Translations under genes and position numbers: made by a program
Notes under the pieces: model-generated
What the model was told of the DNA's origin: nothing
The model's input: only the letters and a program-made list of their open reading frames with translations
Database searches by the model: none
In this document: positions 61,459-64,000 of the stretch, in pieces
Layout of the letters: each line of letters opens with the position of its first letter
How positions within the stretch are numbered: the stretch's first letter is position 1
Assembly: GCF_014042355.1 (NCBI RefSeq)
Contig: NZ_JACEZU010000004.1
Span: 310,001-374,000, forward strand
Origin: Rugamonas apoptosis
Lineage (GTDB): Bacteria; Pseudomonadota; Gammaproteobacteria; Burkholderiales; Burkholderiaceae_D
Reading direction: 5' to 3'
DNA: 64,000 nt

Positions 61459-63027
61459 GTGCTGCGCAACCACTTACTCTACCTCACCAGCGAACAACTG
61501 TGCGTCTACCACTGGCGCATGGGCAAGCTGACGGCCGGGCCCTGCTTCGCGCCGGACGAGGACGGCATCGACGCCTTCATGGACTACATCGATGACGCGC
61601 CCGTGGGTCCGTGCTGGCTGCTCACCGATTTGATCGAAGAGGATTACCAGCGCGTCACCCTGCCCCACGTGAGCGGCAAGGCCGGACGCCAGATGCTGCA
61701 GCGCCGCCTCACGCAACAATACCGGGAAACGCCGTTCCGCCACGTGAGCATCCAGGGCCGCGAGCCGGAAGGCCGGCGCGACGACATCGCCCTGCTCAGC
61801 GGCCTGACCAACCCGTCCATCGTGCAGCCATGGATCGCGGCGCTGGAAGCACTGAAGGCGCCGCTGGCGGGCCTGTACACCACCACCCTGATGAGCGACG
61901 TCCTGCGCCGCAAGCTGGGCCTGCGCCAGGAACACTTGCTGCTGGTGACGGAACAGTCCGGCGGCCTGCGCCAGACCTATTTCCGCGACGGCCAGCTCAA
62001 GTTCTCGCGCCTGACACTGGCCATCGACCGCGACGGCGTGCCCGTCAACGTGGCCGCCGAGACAGGCAAGACGCTGCAGTTTCTCACCAGCGTGCACCTG
62101 ATGGAACGGGGCGATGTGCTGCACACGGCCATCGTCACCCCGGCCGACCAGATCGAACGGCTGTCGGCGCTGTGCCGCAACGGGCCGGAGACGGCCTACC
62201 GCTTCATCGCCATCGAGACGGCCGCCGCCAAAGTCGGCTTGCCTTACGCGCCGCGGCTGGCCGACCCCTTGCTGCTCAAGCTGCTGGGCGGCGAGCTGCC
62301 GCGCAGCCACTACACCTTGGGCGAGGCGCGCCGCTATTACCAGCTGTGGTGGGCGCGGGTAGCCATGTACGGCGCCAGCGCCGCCATTCTCACCTGCACC
62401 CTGATGTGGGCCGCCGTCAGCCTGTGGCGCACCAGCGAGGCCGACAACGCGGCCATGCGCATGCGGGCCGAGACGGCGCGCTACGACAGCCAGTACCAGG
62501 CCGTGATGTCGGACATGCCGCCAGCCGTGGCCAAGACGGCCAACATGAAGGCGGCGGTGGCGATCGAACGCATGTTGGCCGAGCAGGGTCCGGTGCCGCT
62601 GCCCATGGTACGCATGCTGAGCCAGGCGCTGGAACAAGCGCCGCTCATCAAGCTGAACCGGATCGACTGGCGCGTCAACCTGCCGGGCGCCGCGCCAGCG
62701 CCATCGGCCATGGGGGCGCCGGCCGACAGCGCCGCCAGCACGCCCATCCCGTCCCAGCTGCTGGGCTTGCCGACGGCGCCGCCCCAAGCCTTGCACCTGG
62801 AAGCGGAAATCGGCGGTCCGCAGGATGATTACCGCGCCGCGCTGGAAGCGATGCGCCAGTTTGCCCAGCGCCTGGCGGCCCTGCCCCACATGACGGTGGA
62901 GATCGAATCGCAGCCGCTCGATACCCGGCCCAACGTCAAACTGAGCGGCAAGGCCGGCATGGTGGCCGGCGGCGCCGTCTCGGAGACGCCGAAATTCGCC
63001 CTGAACCTGGTCTGGAATCCCTCATGA
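61459..63027 (+). CDS. GspL-like protein: PilM-type cytoplasmic domain fused to PilN-type domain
   Basis: A 522-residue protein with a cytoplasmic domain (about 1-290) of uncertain, probably actin-like PilM/GspL type, one membrane segment (about 301-322) and a periplasmic part (about 330-522) with a coiled start, an Ala/Pro-rich insert and a PilN-like end. The MSHA locus uses two genes (mshI and the PilN gene) for these parts, so this is the GspL arrangement. GTG start at 61459 with GAGG upstream. Assignment is by architecture and position; sequence motifs are weak. Confidence 0.65.
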   Translation: MLRNHLLYLTSEQLCVYHWRMGKLTAGPCFAPDEDGIDAFMDYIDDAPVGPCWLLTDLIEEDYQRVTLPHVSGKAGRQMLQRRLTQQYRETPFRHVSIQGREPEGRRDDIALLSGLTNPSIVQPWIAALEALKAPLAGLYTTTLMSDVLRRKLGLRQEHLLLVTEQSGGLRQTYFRDGQLKFSRLTLAIDRDGVPVNVAAETGKTLQFLTSVHLMERGDVLHTAIVTPADQIERLSALCRNGPETAYRFIAIETAAAKVGLPYAPRLADPLLLKLLGGELPRSHYTLGEARRYYQLWWARVAMYGASAAILTCTLMWAAVSLWRTSEADNAAMRMRAETARYDSQYQAVMSDMPPAVAKTANMKAAVAIERMLAEQGPVPLPMVRMLSQALEQAPLIKLNRIDWRVNLPGAAPAPSAMGAPADSAASTPIPSQLLGLPTAPPQALHLEAEIGGPQDDYRAALEAMRQFAQRLAALPHMTVEIESQPLDTRPNVKLSGKAGMVAGGAVSETPKFALNLVWNPS

Positions 63028-63707
63028 ACGCTGCCGCCACCATCCCCGGCAAGAAGAAACGGCCGGCCATCGCCATCGCCGTGCCCTACTGGGTGCGTGA
63101 ATTCGCGCTGATCCGCTGGGGCGTGGCCGCGCTGGCGGGCGGCGTGGCCGTCGGCGTGGCGGCGGTCTTGTACAGCAACGCCCAGTTGCGCGACGCCAGC
63201 GCCACCCGCGCCCACGTGCAACAGGTGCGCGACGCGGCCTACGCCCGCTATGCCTACGCGGACAATGAAAAGCGCGAGATCCGCGCGTTCCAGCCGCCCT
63301 TCCTCGCCATGCGCGAACGGGGCCTGGTGGGCGAGGAGAACCGGCTGGCCTGGCTCGATGCCATCCGCCGCATCCAGGAAGACCGGCGTTTGCTCCCCAT
63401 CAGCTACGAAGTGACGCCGCAGCAAACGGTGGCACCGGACCCGCGCGTGGCCACCGGCGACTATCAGTTGCATGCCAGCCGCATGACGCTGCACATGGAC
63501 ATGCTCGACGAACTGGAACTGTTCAATTTCCTGGAAGACTTGCGAGCGCGCGGCTATTTCGCGGTGCAGGATTGCGCCATCAAGCGGCTGGGCGCGGGCG
63601 GCCCGCCGGACGCGCCGGCGCTGTCGGCCGACTGTACGCTGAACTGGATCACGCTGACGGCGGCCACCACGACTGCGGCGCCCGCGCCGGCCCGGGGCAA
63701 GCCATGA
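63024..63707 (+). CDS. PilO/GspM-like bitopic protein of the second cluster
   Basis: A 227-residue protein with a short basic cytoplasmic N-terminus, one membrane segment (about 32-52) and a periplasmic domain beginning with a helix (RDASATRAHVQQVRDAAYARYAY). The YQLHASRMTLHMDMLDELELFNFLEDLR segment resembles the PilO/MshJ fold. Four-base overlaps with both neighbours suggest a PilM-N-O-P-like unit. Sequence similarity to known families is not obvious by eye, so the call rests mainly on position and topology. Confidence 0.6.
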   Translation: MNAAATIPGKKKRPAIAIAVPYWVREFALIRWGVAALAGGVAVGVAAVLYSNAQLRDASATRAHVQQVRDAAYARYAYADNEKREIRAFQPPFLAMRERGLVGEENRLAWLDAIRRIQEDRRLLPISYEVTPQQTVAPDPRVATGDYQLHASRMTLHMDMLDELELFNFLEDLRARGYFAVQDCAIKRLGAGGPPDAPALSADCTLNWITLTAATTTAAPAPARGKP

Positions 63708-64000
63708 TACGCACACGGCTACGCACACTCAACTTGCTGGCCCACGCCGCCCGTCCGCGCCACCTGCTGTTGGCGCTGGCGATGCTGGGCGGTGCGGCGG
63801 GGCCGGCGGCGGCCCAATCGCTGGGGCTGGGCCGCTTGTTCACCACACCCGACGAGCGCATGGCGCTGGAAATACGCCGCAGCAGCGCCCCCGCGCCCAG
63901 CCTGCCGAGCGCCATGCCGCAAACGGCCGCCGGCCCGGCGCCGGAGGCGGCCGCGCCCGCCCCGCCGCCGGAACCGGCATTGCTGAACGGCGTGGTGCGC
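63704..64000 (+). CDS. Exported PilP/MshK-like protein (cut by the window end)
   Basis: The first 99 codons of a gene that runs off the window. A signal peptide is visible (about 1-37: HLLLALAMLGGAAGPAAA, then QS). The mature start has LGRLFTTPDERMALEIRR, followed by an Ala/Pro-rich linker and LLNGVVR at the edge. Such small exported proteins in this position (after a PilO-like gene) couple the platform to the secretin, as MshK does. Start ATG overlaps the previous stop by four bases. Confidence 0.6.
   Translation, partial: MIRTRLRTLNLLAHAARPRHLLLALAMLGGAAGPAAAQSLGLGRLFTTPDERMALEIRRSSAPAPSLPSAMPQTAAGPAPEAAAPAPPPEPALLNGVVR

Overview
The window looks like a stretch of chromosome from a GC-rich betaproteobacterium, most likely family Oxalobacteraceae (Janthinobacterium/Massilia/Duganella type). 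This is inferred from gene content (class I PHB synthase with PhaR, an MSHA locus, an H1-type T6SS, BamD, RluD, PgeF, Mfd, SerB) and from high-GC codon use; no 16S gene is present to confirm it. I see no tRNA, rRNA, CRISPR array, insertion sequence or prophage.

Layout. 1-3.4 kb: the tail of an unassigned gene, a DUF4337 membrane protein, a TPR-methyltransferase fusion and a membrane diguanylate cyclase. 3.5-14.3 kb: a minus-strand type VI secretion operon, tssA-tssB-tssC-hcp-tagJ-tssE-tssF-tssG-tssH. It supplies sheath, inner tube, part of the baseplate and the recycling ATPase; the membrane complex (tssJLM), tssK, vgrG and PAAR genes are not in the window. A small Ser/Thr kinase lies just upstream. 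15.5-24.5 kb: cN-I type 5'-nucleotidase, mfd, serB, a secreted GH5-like hydrolase with an unusual leader hairpin, a small membrane protein and a periplasmic binding protein. 24.5-39 kb: mostly housekeeping and storage genes: cystathionine beta-lyase, a periplasmic cupin, rimO, a secreted cyanophycinase-like peptidase, a PilZ protein, phaR and phaC, pgeF and rluD, bamD, yaaA, a PIN-domain protein, a methionine aminotransferase and a degenerate HD-GYP protein.

39-52.8 kb: a complete-looking MSHA-type IV pilus locus on the minus strand, in the order mshE-G-F-A-C-D-O-P and then mshI-PilN-J-K-L-M-N. Relative to the Vibrio arrangement the order is permuted, and mshB, mshQ and mshH are missing. 53-64 kb: pointing the other way is a second, paralogous pilus/secretion machine: an ABC ATPase without permease, an MshM/ExeA-like ATPase, a lipoprotein secretin, a GspB/MshN-like TPR protein, a GspE/MshE ATPase, a GspF/MshG platform protein, a GspL-like PilM-PilN fusion, a PilO-like protein and the start of an exported PilP/MshK-like protein. 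No pilin gene of this second system is seen before the window ends. It is the strongest candidate here for an under-described system.

A recurrent theme is cyclic-di-GMP: a GGDEF cyclase with an I-site, a PilZ protein, an HD-GYP protein whose HD pair is lost, and two ATPases with MshEN-type N-terminal domains, one close to consensus and one altered. Start codons were adjusted from the longest reading frame where a ribosome-binding site, lipobox or family N-terminus supported it; several genes (tssB, mshG, mshC, rluD, the PilZ gene, the GspL-like gene) probably start with GTG.
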